A DNA stretch of 46,933 bases, taken from assembly GCA_001794055.1 (NCBI GenBank), contig MGJB01000002.1:1-46933 (forward strand), in the 5' to 3' direction. A model generated the notes under the pieces. The model saw only the letters and a list, made by a program, of their open reading frames with translations. It did not search any database and was not told where the DNA came from. Made by a program: the position numbers and the translations under genes. Shown here piece after piece: positions 1 to 7,641 of this stretch. Within the stretch, counting starts at the first letter, position 1. The number at the start of each line of letters is the position of its first letter. The DNA is from Candidatus Yanofskybacteria bacterium RIFCSPHIGHO2_01_FULL_41_26. GTDB lineage: Bacteria; Patescibacteriota; Minisyncoccia; 2-02-FULL-40-12; GWA2-44-9.

Positions 1-474
1 GTCTTTATCAGACAAAGAACTTCTAATATTTACTTTGGCTTGATTGAATATGTCAATAATACCCAAAGCGATTCTTGCCTGCCTCTGCTTTAAAAGCAGA
101 TGGGGTAGTAATCGCTCAAGCGTTATTTTTAAATCCGATCGTTTCTGAATTACTAATTCAGACAAGTTATGAGTTCTTGTTTCTCTGACATTGCCAATAT
201 TGCCTAATGCTTTCTTGAGAAGAAACATCATGTTCTTATGTCTCACGTGTTGCGTAAAATTTATTTTTAATCTTACGCGAAAAGGAAATCTTCTTCTACC
301 AGGCAACTTTTCAACATGTGCGCTAATAGAACCATCTCCATCTAAAAAGCCGGCAATATACCCATCAGATACATATTTACTATTAACTTCCCATGGCGTT
401 GTCTCCATATATGGTAATAATATCATGCCCGTAAATTTACGGATACAATATTTATCAACAGAAGGTTTCACCAT
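1..474 (-). CDS. LAGLIDADG homing endonuclease in the 16S rRNA intron (C-terminus missing)
   Basis: The frame is open from an ATG at 474 to the window edge: 158 codons with no stop. The first LAGLIDADG helix is visible at about residues 40-51 as YIAGFLDGDGSI, with the acidic DGDGS end typical of the catalytic motif. It is followed by a basic beta-sheet stretch and NFTQHVRHKNMMFLLKKAL, as in the LAGLIDADG_1 family. Such proteins cut the intronless rRNA allele and so spread the intron; some also act as maturases. A second motif is not visible before the edge, so a single-motif homodimer or a truncated view are both possible. No clear Shine-Dalgarno precedes the ATG. An alternative start is the GTG immediately after it. 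Confidence 0.88.
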   Translation of the reverse strand, partial: MVKPSVDKYCIRKFTGMILLPYMETTPWEVNSKYVSDGYIAGFLDGDGSISAHVEKLPGRRRFPFRVRLKINFTQHVRHKNMMFLLKKALGNIGNVRETRTHNLSELVIQKRSDLKITLERLLPHLLLKQRQARIALGIIDIFNQAKVNIRSSLSDKD

Positions 475-528
475 TATAAGCTAGATTTTACTAAGAAATT
501 ACTTTCTTAGGAGACTACTTTTATTTAA
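1..528 (-). other. Intron-like insertion in 16S rRNA (partial, runs off the window)
   Basis: On the minus strand the 16S sequence reads normally up to GGAACTGAGA (529-538) and then departs from rRNA. In E. coli this decamer is followed by CACGGTCCAGACTCC, which is absent here. The foreign sequence opens with a perfect 8-bp hairpin (491-510, CTAAGAAA/TTTCTTAG) and then carries a LAGLIDADG reading frame. Counting from the 341F primer site, the junction lies near E. coli position 323-327. If splicing follows the group I rule of a U before the 5' site, the exon would end at the T of GGAACT (533). The intron core and 3' site are outside the window, so the class is inferred. Confidence 0.85.
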
Positions 529-836
529 TCTCAGTTCCATCGTTGAGGGTCGTGCTCTCACACCCCCTACCCGTCATAGCCTTGGTGGGCCATTACCCCG
601 CCAACAAGCTGATAGGATCTAGGCCGCTTCCGAAGCGAATTGCTTCTTTACCCTTACGAGACTATCGGAAATTAATTCGCCTTTCGGCGAGTTATATCCG
701 ACTTCGGAGTACGTACCAAGATGTTACTAACTCGTTCGCCGTGGTGTCAAAGTATTGCTACTCTGCGCCACTCGACTTGCATGACTTATCCGTGCCGCCA
801 GCGTTCATCCTGAGCCAGAATCAAACTCTCTTAAAA
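529..836 (-). rRNA. rrs: 16S ribosomal RNA, 5' exon
   Basis: The minus strand carries AGAGTTTGATTCTGGCTCAG (829-810, the 27F site), GATGAACGCTGGCGGC, CATGCAAGTCGA, and later TTGGCGGGGTAATGGCC and GGAACTGAGA. Extrapolating from E. coli position 8 puts the mature 5' end near 836. About 308 nt are present before the insertion, roughly 20 nt fewer than in E. coli, suggesting shortened variable helices. The rest of the gene lies to the left of the window, beyond the intron. Confidence 0.95.
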
Positions 837-941
837 AATAGATACTAAATTATAAAATAATTTAGACCTAAGAATTCACTGGTTAAACTGTACAAAATTG
901 GGAAAGTTCAGGTTATTCTACTCCTCCACTTGAAGGAATAA

Positions 942-982
942 TATAACCACGATTAGCCCCAGTGGAACCAATCGTGGTTATA
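942..982 (-). promoter_or_regulatory. Perfect stem in the rRNA leader
   Basis: A 13-bp perfect inverted repeat (942-954 with 970-982, core AACCACGATT/AATCGTGGTT) and a 15-nt loop lie between the rRNA promoter and the 16S 5' end. It would form in the precursor leader and could be a processing or antitermination structure. It has no T-run on either strand, so it is not a simple terminator. Confidence 0.6.
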
Positions 983-1024
983 CAATTCGTATTCGGTTTT
1001 AATTGTCACTACATATTAATACCC

Positions 1025-1053
1025 ATATTATTCCAAATCAATTTTAATGTCAA
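1025..1053 (-). promoter_or_regulatory. rRNA operon promoter
   Basis: The minus strand has TTGACA (1053-1048), a 17-nt spacer and TAATAT (1030-1025), a near-consensus sigma-70 promoter. The predicted start near 1018 would give a pre-16S leader of about 180 nt. Confidence 0.8.
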
Positions 1054-1055
1054 TC

Positions 1056-1196
1056 ATCACCTTATTTCAATAGTTCACACAACCTCTATGCATGCTGCGG
1101 AGCATACTTTTCTGAAATACTACTGATTTCATAAAAGCATGCTCCCTCCGCCGGTTGCTTTAGTGTTAGGCGGTGATTGACCATAGAGATTCAAAT
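1056..1196 (-). repeat. Structured repeat E, copy E1
   Basis: This copy reads TTTGAATCTCTATG at one end and CATAGAGGTT at the other, which pair over 10 bp (1081-1090 with 1182-1191, one G-T). Inside lies CAACCGGCGGAGGG followed by a long hairpin (about 1099-1111 with 1132-1144). The 3' flank CTATTGAAATAAGG continues almost into the rRNA -35 box. The same architecture occurs at 21553-21690, and a diverged one at 22184-22297. Confidence 0.75.
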
Positions 1197-1230
1197 TATT
1201 CTGAAATAAAATCAACAGGGCTGCGCTTAA

Positions 1231-1258
1231 TAAAAACAAAAACTCGCCCGTAGGCGAG
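1231..1258 (-). terminator. Rho-independent terminator
   Basis: Stem CTCGCC/GGCGAG followed by TTTTTGTTTTT on the minus strand, just after the small membrane protein gene. Confidence 0.8.
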
Positions 1259-1267
1259 AAAATGGAA

Positions 1268-1477
1268 CTAAAACAGAATTGCCGAAAGAAGAAGAGTCAT
1301 TAGCCATGATTCATAATAGCTAATCTGTCGAAAGTTAAATAATTGTGGCAATAGTTCTGGCAGAAATATATTCCATACCAGCATCAGTAAAAGAGCTTTA
1401 ATCGGTGACACCATGAGTGTCACAAAGACTAACTTAAGGGTCTTTTCAAGAGATTTTGCCACCCTGTCTCTGAACAT
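1268..1477 (-). CDS. Small two-helix membrane protein
   Basis: This 69-residue protein has an amphipathic basic N-terminus and two hydrophobic helices (about 21-36 and 55-69) separated by a short polar stretch. The pattern LVWNIFLPELL...ISYYESWLMTLLLSAILF resembles a widespread family of small uncharacterised membrane proteins with an LWN...P...I.Y.QALGLLLLS.ILF signature; that resemblance is from memory. A strong Shine-Dalgarno (GGAGGAGG) sits 6 nt before the ATG and a terminator follows the stop directly, so it is probably a stand-alone transcription unit. Function unknown. Confidence 0.75.
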   Translation of the reverse strand: MFRDRVAKSLEKTLKLVFVTLMVSPIKALLLMLVWNIFLPELLPQLFNFRQISYYESWLMTLLLSAILF

Positions 1478-1553
1478 CTAAACCTCCTCCTGCTTTCAAT
1501 CTATTTTATAATATACACGATAACTTATGCCGTGTCAATATCAAACGTATCAA

Positions 1554-2246
1554 CTATCTAGATTTTTTGGTCCTCCACTCTTCTATGCTTTTATGGTTCC
1601 CGGAAAGCAAAACTGGGGGTACTTTCAGCTTTTTTCCGCCCAACATAAACACTTTAGGACGAGTATAATGAGGGTGCTCTCTATAAGAGTTTACAGTTTT
1701 CAGTTTACTGTTTACAGAAACAGAGAAGCTTTCATTTTTTATAGATTCTTCTTTGGCAACCACTCCCGGAATCAATCTTAAAATGGTTTCAATTATTACC
1801 ATCGTAGGAACTTCTCCGCCAAATAAAACATAATTTCCAATGGATATTTCTTCATCGGCAACATGTTTGGCAACTCTTTCATCTACTCCCTCATAGCGCC
1901 CACAGATAAAAATTATCTGGTCATATTTGGCTAATCTTCGAACATCATTTTGGGTAAATGTTTCCCCCTTAGCTGATAGTAGGATTGTCCTCGTTTTACG
2001 TTTTACGCTTTTCGCTTTTCGCTTTAAAAATTGAACCGCTTTCCAGATGGGTTCAATTTTTAAAACCATCCCCGCTCCCCCACCATATGGCCGACCGTCT
2101 ACGGTCTTATGATTATCATCAGTCCATTTTCTTAAATTATGTAAATTTATTTTTATCAGTTTTTTCTTCTGCGCCCGCGCCAAAAGCGACTCGCTGACGA
2201 ATCCTTTAAATAAGTCCGGAAAAATTGTGATGATATCGAATTTCAT
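1554..2246 (-). CDS. trmD: tRNA (guanine-N1)-methyltransferase TrmD
   Basis: TrmD methylates G37 of tRNAs with G36, using S-adenosylmethionine, to prevent +1 frameshifting. The 230-residue protein has the family hallmarks: MKFDIITIFPDLF at the N-terminus, GRPYGGGAGM (about 51-60), ICGRYEGVDER (about 114-124), the trefoil-knot SAM loop ISIGNYVLFGGE (about 134-145) and the C-terminal HPHYTRP and LLSGNHKSIEEWR. Two stretches, about 75-86 and 180-190, are built from heptanucleotide tandem arrays and look like loop expansions. There is no Shine-Dalgarno. A TATAAT box ends 9 nt before the ATG, so the message may be leaderless. Confidence 0.96.
   Translation of the reverse strand: MKFDIITIFPDLFKGFVSESLLARAQKKKLIKINLHNLRKWTDDNHKTVDGRPYGGGAGMVLKIEPIWKAVQFLKRKAKSVKRKTRTILLSAKGETFTQNDVRRLAKYDQIIFICGRYEGVDERVAKHVADEEISIGNYVLFGGEVPTMVIIETILRLIPGVVAKEESIKNESFSVSVNSKLKTVNSYREHPHYTRPKVFMLGGKKLKVPPVLLSGNHKSIEEWRTKKSR
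1689..1716. repeat. Heptanucleotide tandem array in trmD (first)
   Basis: Four degenerate 7-bp units on the plus strand: GTTTACA, GTTTTCA, GTTTACT, GTTTACA. They encode part of VNSKLKTVNS in the TrmD C-terminal domain. Confidence 0.85.
1992..2026. repeat. Heptanucleotide tandem array in trmD (second)
   Basis: Five 7-bp units on the plus strand: CGTTTTA twice, CGCTTTT twice, CGCTTTA. They encode the lysine/arginine-rich KRKAKSVKRKTR segment. Confidence 0.85.
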
Positions 2247-2255
2247 GAATTTAAT

Positions 2256-2261
2256 ATTATA
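2256..2261 (-). promoter_or_regulatory. Extended -10 box of trmD
   Basis: TGGTATAAT on the minus strand, ending 9 nt before the trmD ATG. A clear -35 is not visible, but the TGG extension can compensate. Confidence 0.6.
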
Positions 2262-2359
2262 CCATAAAAATAGGAATTAAAAAGCAATCTCGCTCCGCCC
2301 CATCATTTTTCTGATCATAATCCTCATCTCGTCATTCGCTTCAAGATATTAGTTTTTTG

Positions 2360-2422
2360 TTTGATCTTCTCTTGCTAAATATCACCTGTCACCAAAACGG
2401 ACTTTGGCGGAGGGCGTGTGCC
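2360..2422 (+). repeat. Partial repeat E, copy E6
   Basis: It reads TTTGATCTTCTCTTGCT, then ATCACCTGTCACC and TTTGGCGGAGGGCGTGTG, matching the 5' half of repeat E in order but with substitutions. The 3' half is replaced by the perfect hairpin that follows. Confidence 0.45.
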
Positions 2423-2465
2423 AATACAATGGGGGTCTTTGTGATACAAAGACCCCCATTGTATT
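2423..2465. repeat. Perfect 20-bp hairpin
   Basis: Arms 2423-2442 and 2446-2465 are exact reverse complements (core ACAATGGGGGTCTTTGT) around a 3-nt loop. There is no T-run directly after the plus-strand arm. It abuts repeat E6 and lies 13 nt from the khpA terminator. Confidence 0.85.
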
Positions 2466-2478
2466 TCTGAAATGTTGC

Positions 2479-2511
2479 AACCAAAAACCGCCGAAAAGGC
2501 GGTTTTTGGTT
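2479..2511 (-). terminator. Terminator after khpA
   Basis: Perfect stem AACCAAAAACCGCC/GGCGGTTTTTGGTT with a 5-nt loop, just after the khpA stop. The A/T-rich arms would work in either direction. Confidence 0.75.
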
Positions 2512-2516
2512 GGGAT

Positions 2517-2837
2517 TTATAAATTACCCAATTCCCCCATAACGTCATCAACATTCTTTGTCTTTCCGACTGGTGCAACTCTGCCACCTTCCGGTTCCTC
2601 AATCTTGAGGTTAACTCTGGCGTTGTTTCTCATCCCAACAATTCTTGCCAAAGTTCTGACGGCCTTTGCGGTTGAACCGCTTCTTCCGATAAGCAATCCC
2701 ATATCTTCGGGAGCTACTTTGACTGTAAGCAAGACACCGAGTTCATCAACAGTCCTGTCTACCTTTACAGCATCGGGATTGTTGACGATTTCTTTTATAA
2801 TAAACGTAACAAATTCCTGATCTCGATCTTTAGCCAT
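2517..2837 (-). CDS. khpA: KH-domain RNA-binding protein (KhpA-like)
   Basis: KhpA is a small RNA-binding protein that in Gram-positive bacteria pairs with KhpB and influences cell elongation and division. The 106-residue product has one type II KH domain, with the GxxG loop as LLIGRSGSTAKAVRTL at about residues 48-63. The N-terminal DQEFVTFIIKEIVNNPDAVKV matches the YlqC/KhpA start. A 25-residue tail, EEPEGGRVAPVGKTKNVDDV, extends it beyond the usual 75-80 residues. It lies between leuS and trmD on the same strand, and its own strong terminator ends the leuS-side transcript here. Confidence 0.9.
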   Translation of the reverse strand: MAKDRDQEFVTFIIKEIVNNPDAVKVDRTVDELGVLLTVKVAPEDMGLLIGRSGSTAKAVRTLARIVGMRNNARVNLKIEEPEGGRVAPVGKTKNVDDVMGELGNL

Positions 2838-2955
2838 TTTTCATAAACTGGTCTTTCAACTATAGTTCAAATATATTCAACAATAGCCGATTTTCCAGTA
2901 AATTATTATCTTTCGACCAAGCCCATCAAACAGGCTTTATTATTAATATCTTACT

Positions 2956-5370
2956 CTAAATCACGATATTTGTCAATCGATTTTTGACGTAAATAAATTT
3001 CTTTATATCTTTTCCAACAAGATATTTTTTGATATTTTCGTTGCCCAAAACGATTCTTTTTACCTCTTCCTCCGATAATCCTTTTGTAATTTTCAGTACG
3101 TCTCGTTTTGTTCCATTTACCTGGATAACTAAATCAACTGGGCCATCTATTAGTAACGCTTCATCGTATTGAGGCCAGGCTTCAAGGTGAATAGATTTTT
3201 TATTTTTCAAAACGGTCTGCCAAAGCTCTTCGGTGATGTGTGGTGCAAAAGGCGCAAGAAGTTTGAGAAATGTTCCAAACTGTTTTTTTGTTAGCCACTT
3301 GTCTTCTAAAGCATTGAGGAGTTTCATCAATCCGCTCACTCCGGTATTGAATTTCAAATCCCTGATGTCGCCCCCTATTTCTTTCGTGGCTTTATTCAAT
3401 ATTTTATCAACCTCTTTGTCAGATACCTTGGGTTCTGTCGGTTTATCTATAAAATTCCAAATCCTGTTTAAAAATCTGAAGACTCCTTGAATTCCATCGG
3501 TATTCCACGGTCCGCCTTGGTCATATGGCCCCATAAACGACAGATACATTCTTATTGTATCAGCGCCGAATTTTTTAACCTCAATGTCCGGATCTACAAC
3601 ATTACCCCGCGATTTAGACATTTTCTGGTTATCAGGACCGAGAATTACTCCGTGATTTCTACGAGTCAAATACGGCTCGTCAAAATCCAAATAGCCCAAA
3701 TCGTGCAGGGCTTTAGTAATAAACCTTGAATATAAAAGATGCATGGTATTATGCTCCGCTCCACCGATATACAGCGGTACCGGCAGCCATGCCCGCAGTT
3801 TTTTCTTATCGGCAAACTCTTTTTGATTAATAGGGTCGGCATAACGCAGGAAATACCAGGATGAATCAACAAAAGTATCCATGGTATCGGTTTCTCTTTC
3901 GGCATCCTGTCCACATTTGGAACATTTAGCCATTGTCCAACCTTCTGCTTTTGCTAAAGGAGAACGGCCGTCGTCGGTGGGTTTAAAATCCTCAAGCACA
4001 GGAAGCTCAACTGGCAAATCTTTTTCCGGAACTGGCTGATAGCCGCACTTGTCGCAGTGAATCATCGGTATCGGTACGCCCCAGTATCTCTGGCGGGACA
4101 AAACCCAGTCATGCAATTTGTAATTCTTTTTAAAATCGGCCAAGCCCTTCTCCTTTAATTTATCTACAATTTTTTTCCGGGCTTCTTTAGAAAACACGCC
4201 TTCAAATTCTCCGGAATTAATTAAATCTCCCTCGTCTTCATATGCGCCGTCTTCCGTTCCTTCTGGTTGTGCCATTGCAACAACCTTTTCAATAGACAAA
4301 TCAAATTTCTTGGCAAAGTCCCAATCCCTCTCATCATGTGCCGGAACAGCCATCACTGCTCCTGTTCCATACCAACCGATAACATAATCGGCAACCCAGA
4401 CAGGAATCTTTTCGTTATTAATCGGATTAACAACATACCCGCCCGTATTCACACCTGTTTTGGATTTATCAATATATAAACGCTCAATCTCTGTTTTATT
4501 TTTTACCTCTTCCAGATACTTATTTATGGTATCCAAGTTTTCATCTTTGGTAAGTTTTGTTACCATCGGATGCTCGGGAGCAAGAACAAGATATGTCGCA
4601 CCAAATAAAGTATCGGCGCGGGTAGTGAACACTTCTATATATTCCTGGCCCCCTTTTGAAAATTTAGAATTGAAAATTGGAAATTTCAAAAGCGCCCCCT
4701 CGGAACGGCCTATCCAGTTTCTTTGGGCAACCCTGACTGTTTCCGGATAATCAACTTTATCCAAGTCGTCAAGCAACCTATCGGCATAATCCGTGATCTT
4801 AAACATCCATTGGAAGAGTTCTTTTTGTTCAACTTCTGTTCCGCATCGGTCACAATGACCGTCTTTGACCTGTTCATTGGCCAACACTGTTTTATCTTTC
4901 GGACACCAGTTTACGAAAGTCTTTTCTCTGTATGCCAATCCTTTTTCGTACATTTTTAAAAAAATCCACTGCGTCCACTTATAGTATGCGGGATCAATAG
5001 TTGAAACTGCCCGGGACCAATCAAACATAGCCCCTGTGTTCTTTAATTGCTTGGTCATTTGCTTGATATTATCTTCCGTCCAGTCGCGAGGATTAATGTT
5101 CCTCTGAATGGCCGCGTTCTCCGCCGGCAGGCCGAAAGCATCAAATCCGGTCGGATACAAAACATTATGTCCGGTCATTTTCAAATAGCGGGCCAAAATA
5201 TCGGGCACCGAAAATGCCAGCCAGTGGCCGATATGGAGATTGCCGGAAGGATAGGCAAACTCCGTAAGCAACATATAATTGTTTTTTCCTTCTTTTGTAT
5301 GATAAAACTTCTTGGCTTCCCAATATCTCTGCCATTTTTTTTCAATTTTTTCGGGATTGTATTTAGGCAT
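2956..5370 (-). CDS. leuS: Leucyl-tRNA synthetase
   Basis: Class I aminoacyl-tRNA synthetase charging tRNA-Leu. The 804-residue protein shows the HIGH motif as GNLHIGHW (about 43-50), a zinc-ribbon-like CDRCGTEVEQKELFQWMFKI, the CP1 editing domain with TTRADTLFGATY and VPAHDERDWDFA, a second knuckle CDKCGYQPVPEKDLPV, and KMSKS as KMSKSRGNVVDPD (about 583-588). The bacterial anticodon-binding and C-terminal domains follow. The start overlaps the tatD 3' end by 8 nt, indicating co-transcription. A heptanucleotide array encodes KFPIFNSKFSKGG at the edge of the editing domain. Confidence 0.97.
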   Translation of the reverse strand: MPKYNPEKIEKKWQRYWEAKKFYHTKEGKNNYMLLTEFAYPSGNLHIGHWLAFSVPDILARYLKMTGHNVLYPTGFDAFGLPAENAAIQRNINPRDWTEDNIKQMTKQLKNTGAMFDWSRAVSTIDPAYYKWTQWIFLKMYEKGLAYREKTFVNWCPKDKTVLANEQVKDGHCDRCGTEVEQKELFQWMFKITDYADRLLDDLDKVDYPETVRVAQRNWIGRSEGALLKFPIFNSKFSKGGQEYIEVFTTRADTLFGATYLVLAPEHPMVTKLTKDENLDTINKYLEEVKNKTEIERLYIDKSKTGVNTGGYVVNPINNEKIPVWVADYVIGWYGTGAVMAVPAHDERDWDFAKKFDLSIEKVVAMAQPEGTEDGAYEDEGDLINSGEFEGVFSKEARKKIVDKLKEKGLADFKKNYKLHDWVLSRQRYWGVPIPMIHCDKCGYQPVPEKDLPVELPVLEDFKPTDDGRSPLAKAEGWTMAKCSKCGQDAERETDTMDTFVDSSWYFLRYADPINQKEFADKKKLRAWLPVPLYIGGAEHNTMHLLYSRFITKALHDLGYLDFDEPYLTRRNHGVILGPDNQKMSKSRGNVVDPDIEVKKFGADTIRMYLSFMGPYDQGGPWNTDGIQGVFRFLNRIWNFIDKPTEPKVSDKEVDKILNKATKEIGGDIRDLKFNTGVSGLMKLLNALEDKWLTKKQFGTFLKLLAPFAPHITEELWQTVLKNKKSIHLEAWPQYDEALLIDGPVDLVIQVNGTKRDVLKITKGLSEEEVKRIVLGNENIKKYLVGKDIKKFIYVKNRLTNIVI
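4656..4690. repeat. Heptanucleotide tandem array in leuS
   Basis: Five 7-bp units on the plus strand: TTGAAAA, TTTAGAA, TTGAAAA, TTGGAAA, TTTCAAA, within the LeuRS frame just before the editing domain. Confidence 0.8.
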
Positions 5371-6151
5371 TCAACTTAAACAAATTCTGACAGTTTTTTG
5401 TCGTTTGTTCAATTACTTTTTCGTAGGACTCGTTTTTCAGTTCGGCAACCTTTTTTGCCACTTCAATTACATATGCCGGTTCGTTTCTTTTGCCTCTATG
5501 TGGTTCGGGGGTTAAATATGGAGCATCAGTTTCAAGAAGCATTCTTTCTAAAGGAACATCACGAACTATCTCGTCATACTGACGAGCGAATGTCACAATT
5601 CCATTAAATCCAACATACAGTCCAAGATCAAGAAACTGTTTAGCCTCTTCCAAGGAACCGGTATATGAATGAATGACTCCTCCGTTAGCGACATAGTTGC
5701 CATTTTTCAATATCTCGATCATGTCCGGATAAGCTCGCCCACTGCTGCCGGCCTTAGAGTCGCGACAATGCAAAATCAAGGACACTTTCATTTCTTTTGA
5801 TAATTCTAATTGTTGGATAAATCTTTTTTTCTGAAATTTCTGGTCTTCGGATTTTTTGGTCCGGTAATAATCCAAACCTATTTCTCCGAATGCAACCACC
5901 TTGTTCTGCTGCAATAATTCTCGATATTTTTCTGGTTCAAACTTTTCATTTAAATTATCATTCGGATGCAATCCAACTGAAGCCCACATGCCTTCATGTT
6001 TTTGAGTCAATTCAATCGCTTGTTTTGAGGTTTCCAAATCCGTCCCTACACAAATCACAAAAACATCCTCTTCCAAGGCTCGGTTAATGACTTCCTCGCG
6101 GTCTTTGTCATATTGAGCCATCTGCGGATGGCAATGAGAATCAAAAATCAT
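5363..6151 (-). CDS. tatD: TatD family metal-dependent hydrolase
   Basis: TatD-family proteins are TIM-barrel metal-dependent deoxyribonucleases (3'-5' exonuclease or AP endonuclease activity reported in homologues). The 262-residue protein has metal ligands in FDSHCHPQM (residues 3-11), the glutamate in VAFGEIGLDYY (about 87-97), LILHCRDS (about 125-132), GGVIHSYTG (about 157-165) and LLETDAPYLTPEPHRGKRNEP (about 205-226). It overlaps metG by 4 nt upstream and leuS by 8 nt downstream. A metG-tatD order is common in bacteria. The arrangement argues for a single transcript. Confidence 0.95.
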   Translation of the reverse strand: MIFDSHCHPQMAQYDKDREEVINRALEEDVFVICVGTDLETSKQAIELTQKHEGMWASVGLHPNDNLNEKFEPEKYRELLQQNKVVAFGEIGLDYYRTKKSEDQKFQKKRFIQQLELSKEMKVSLILHCRDSKAGSSGRAYPDMIEILKNGNYVANGGVIHSYTGSLEEAKQFLDLGLYVGFNGIVTFARQYDEIVRDVPLERMLLETDAPYLTPEPHRGKRNEPAYVIEVAKKVAELKNESYEKVIEQTTKNCQNLFKLNA

Positions 6152-7641
6152 TTTAATCTTGGAAATAGTCCTTCTTCCTTCTTCACTTTAAACTTGTAAT
6201 TTTCGGGAATTTCTTTGTTTGACAAGTCGTCTCCGAATATTTTTGCAATTTTATCGGCAGTTTCTGGCATGAATGGCTGAAGCAACCAAGCAATGTCGTG
6301 CATACTATCAATTAAATTAGTCATGGTTTCTAAAAAATTGCTTGGATTTTCTTTTGTTTCTACCCACGGTTTTCTATCATCCACATATTGATTTGCTTTG
6401 GAAATTAACTTCCAAATTTCTCCCAACGCATCATGCAATCTGAATTCTTCTATTGAATCTTGATATTTTGCTTGAGTTATTAATTCATCGTTTGTGATTT
6501 TGTCTTTATCATAGATTAACTCACCATCAAGACTATTCTCAATCAATGTTGCCACTCTCTGAACCAAATTCCCCAATCCATTTGCCAAATCACCATTATA
6601 TCTTTCCCCCAATTTTTTATATGAAAAGTCACCATCGTCTCCTGATGGAATTTCCCGCAACAGGAAATATCTGACCACTTCAGCACCGTATTTTTCTATA
6701 ACATTAAAGGGGTCTATGGTATTACCCAAAGATTTAGATATCTTCTCGCCATCAATATTCACATATCCATGCACAAAAACCTTTCTTGGTAACACAAGAC
6801 CGGCTGACGTAAGCATTGCCGGCCAATATATTGTATGGAAGCGATTAACACCTTTGCCAAACAGATGAGTTACATATCCATTCTGCCAATAATCCTGAAA
6901 TTTTTGCGTATCATCTGCATACCCAAGAGCGTTGACATAACAGGTTAGAGCATCAAACCAAACATATTGAATCTGTTCATCGTCCCCTGGTACTGGGATC
7001 CCCCAATTTTTTGCACGAGTTTTGCTTCTTGATATACTAAAATCTTTCAATCCTTGTTTAATAAACTGTAGGGTTTCGTTTCTTTTGGCTTCGGGAATAA
7101 TGGTCAATTCACCAGATTCAATTAATCTTAAAAGATCTTTTTCGTATTTACTTAATCTGAAAAAATAATTTTCTTCCTCCACAATTTCCGGTTTAATACC
7201 ATGTTCGGGACACTTTTCGTCAACTAAATCTTTCTCGGTTTTAAATTCCTCACAACCGATACAATACAAACCTTTGTAACTTTTCTTGTAAATATCTCCT
7301 CTGCCCATACAGGCCTGCCAAAGTTTTTGAGCTCCTCTTATGTGTCGCTCTTCTGTTGTCCGAATAAAATCATCATTGGAGAGATTTATTACTTTAGTAA
7401 GATCAATAAACTTTTGTGCATGTTTATCTATAAATTCCCTAACAGGAACATTGGTCCTTTCAGCAGCTTGAACATTTTTTAAGGCATTTTCATCAGTTCC
7501 GGTCATGAAAAAAACAGCATCACCCATTAAGCGTTGATATCGAGCAATTACATCGGCTTGAATCAATTCCATAGTAAAGCCAATGTGTGGGTCAGCATTT
7601 ACATACGGGATTGCTGTTGAAATATAAAATTTATTTTTCAT
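6148..7641 (-). CDS. metG: Methionyl-tRNA synthetase
   Basis: Class I synthetase charging both initiator and elongator tRNA-Met. The 497-residue protein has ISTAIPYVNADPHIGFT containing the HIGH signature, a single zinc knuckle CIGCEEF...CPEHG (about 126-148), the WFDAL methionine-pocket region and KISKSLGNTIDPF for KMSKS (about 305-310). The alpha-helical anticodon-binding domain ends at residue 497, so it lacks the C-terminal tRNA-binding dimerisation domain seen in longer MetG proteins. Its ATG overlaps the rsmI stop by 4 nt and its stop overlaps tatD by 4 nt. Confidence 0.97.
   Translation of the reverse strand: MKNKFYISTAIPYVNADPHIGFTMELIQADVIARYQRLMGDAVFFMTGTDENALKNVQAAERTNVPVREFIDKHAQKFIDLTKVINLSNDDFIRTTEERHIRGAQKLWQACMGRGDIYKKSYKGLYCIGCEEFKTEKDLVDEKCPEHGIKPEIVEEENYFFRLSKYEKDLLRLIESGELTIIPEAKRNETLQFIKQGLKDFSISRSKTRAKNWGIPVPGDDEQIQYVWFDALTCYVNALGYADDTQKFQDYWQNGYVTHLFGKGVNRFHTIYWPAMLTSAGLVLPRKVFVHGYVNIDGEKISKSLGNTIDPFNVIEKYGAEVVRYFLLREIPSGDDGDFSYKKLGERYNGDLANGLGNLVQRVATLIENSLDGELIYDKDKITNDELITQAKYQDSIEEFRLHDALGEIWKLISKANQYVDDRKPWVETKENPSNFLETMTNLIDSMHDIAWLLQPFMPETADKIAKIFGDDLSNKEIPENYKFKVKKEEGLFPRLK

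Noticed and set aside
191-848. Plus-strand open frames of about 97 and 101 codons across the 16S region
   Set aside because: They are antisense to the LAGLIDADG frame and to 16S rRNA, respectively.
1100-1180. Possible integron attC site (GTTAGGC present in repeat E1)
   Set aside because: The matching RYYYAAC partner is not conserved in the other copies, and no integron integrase is nearby; the Xer at 15197 looks like the housekeeping type.
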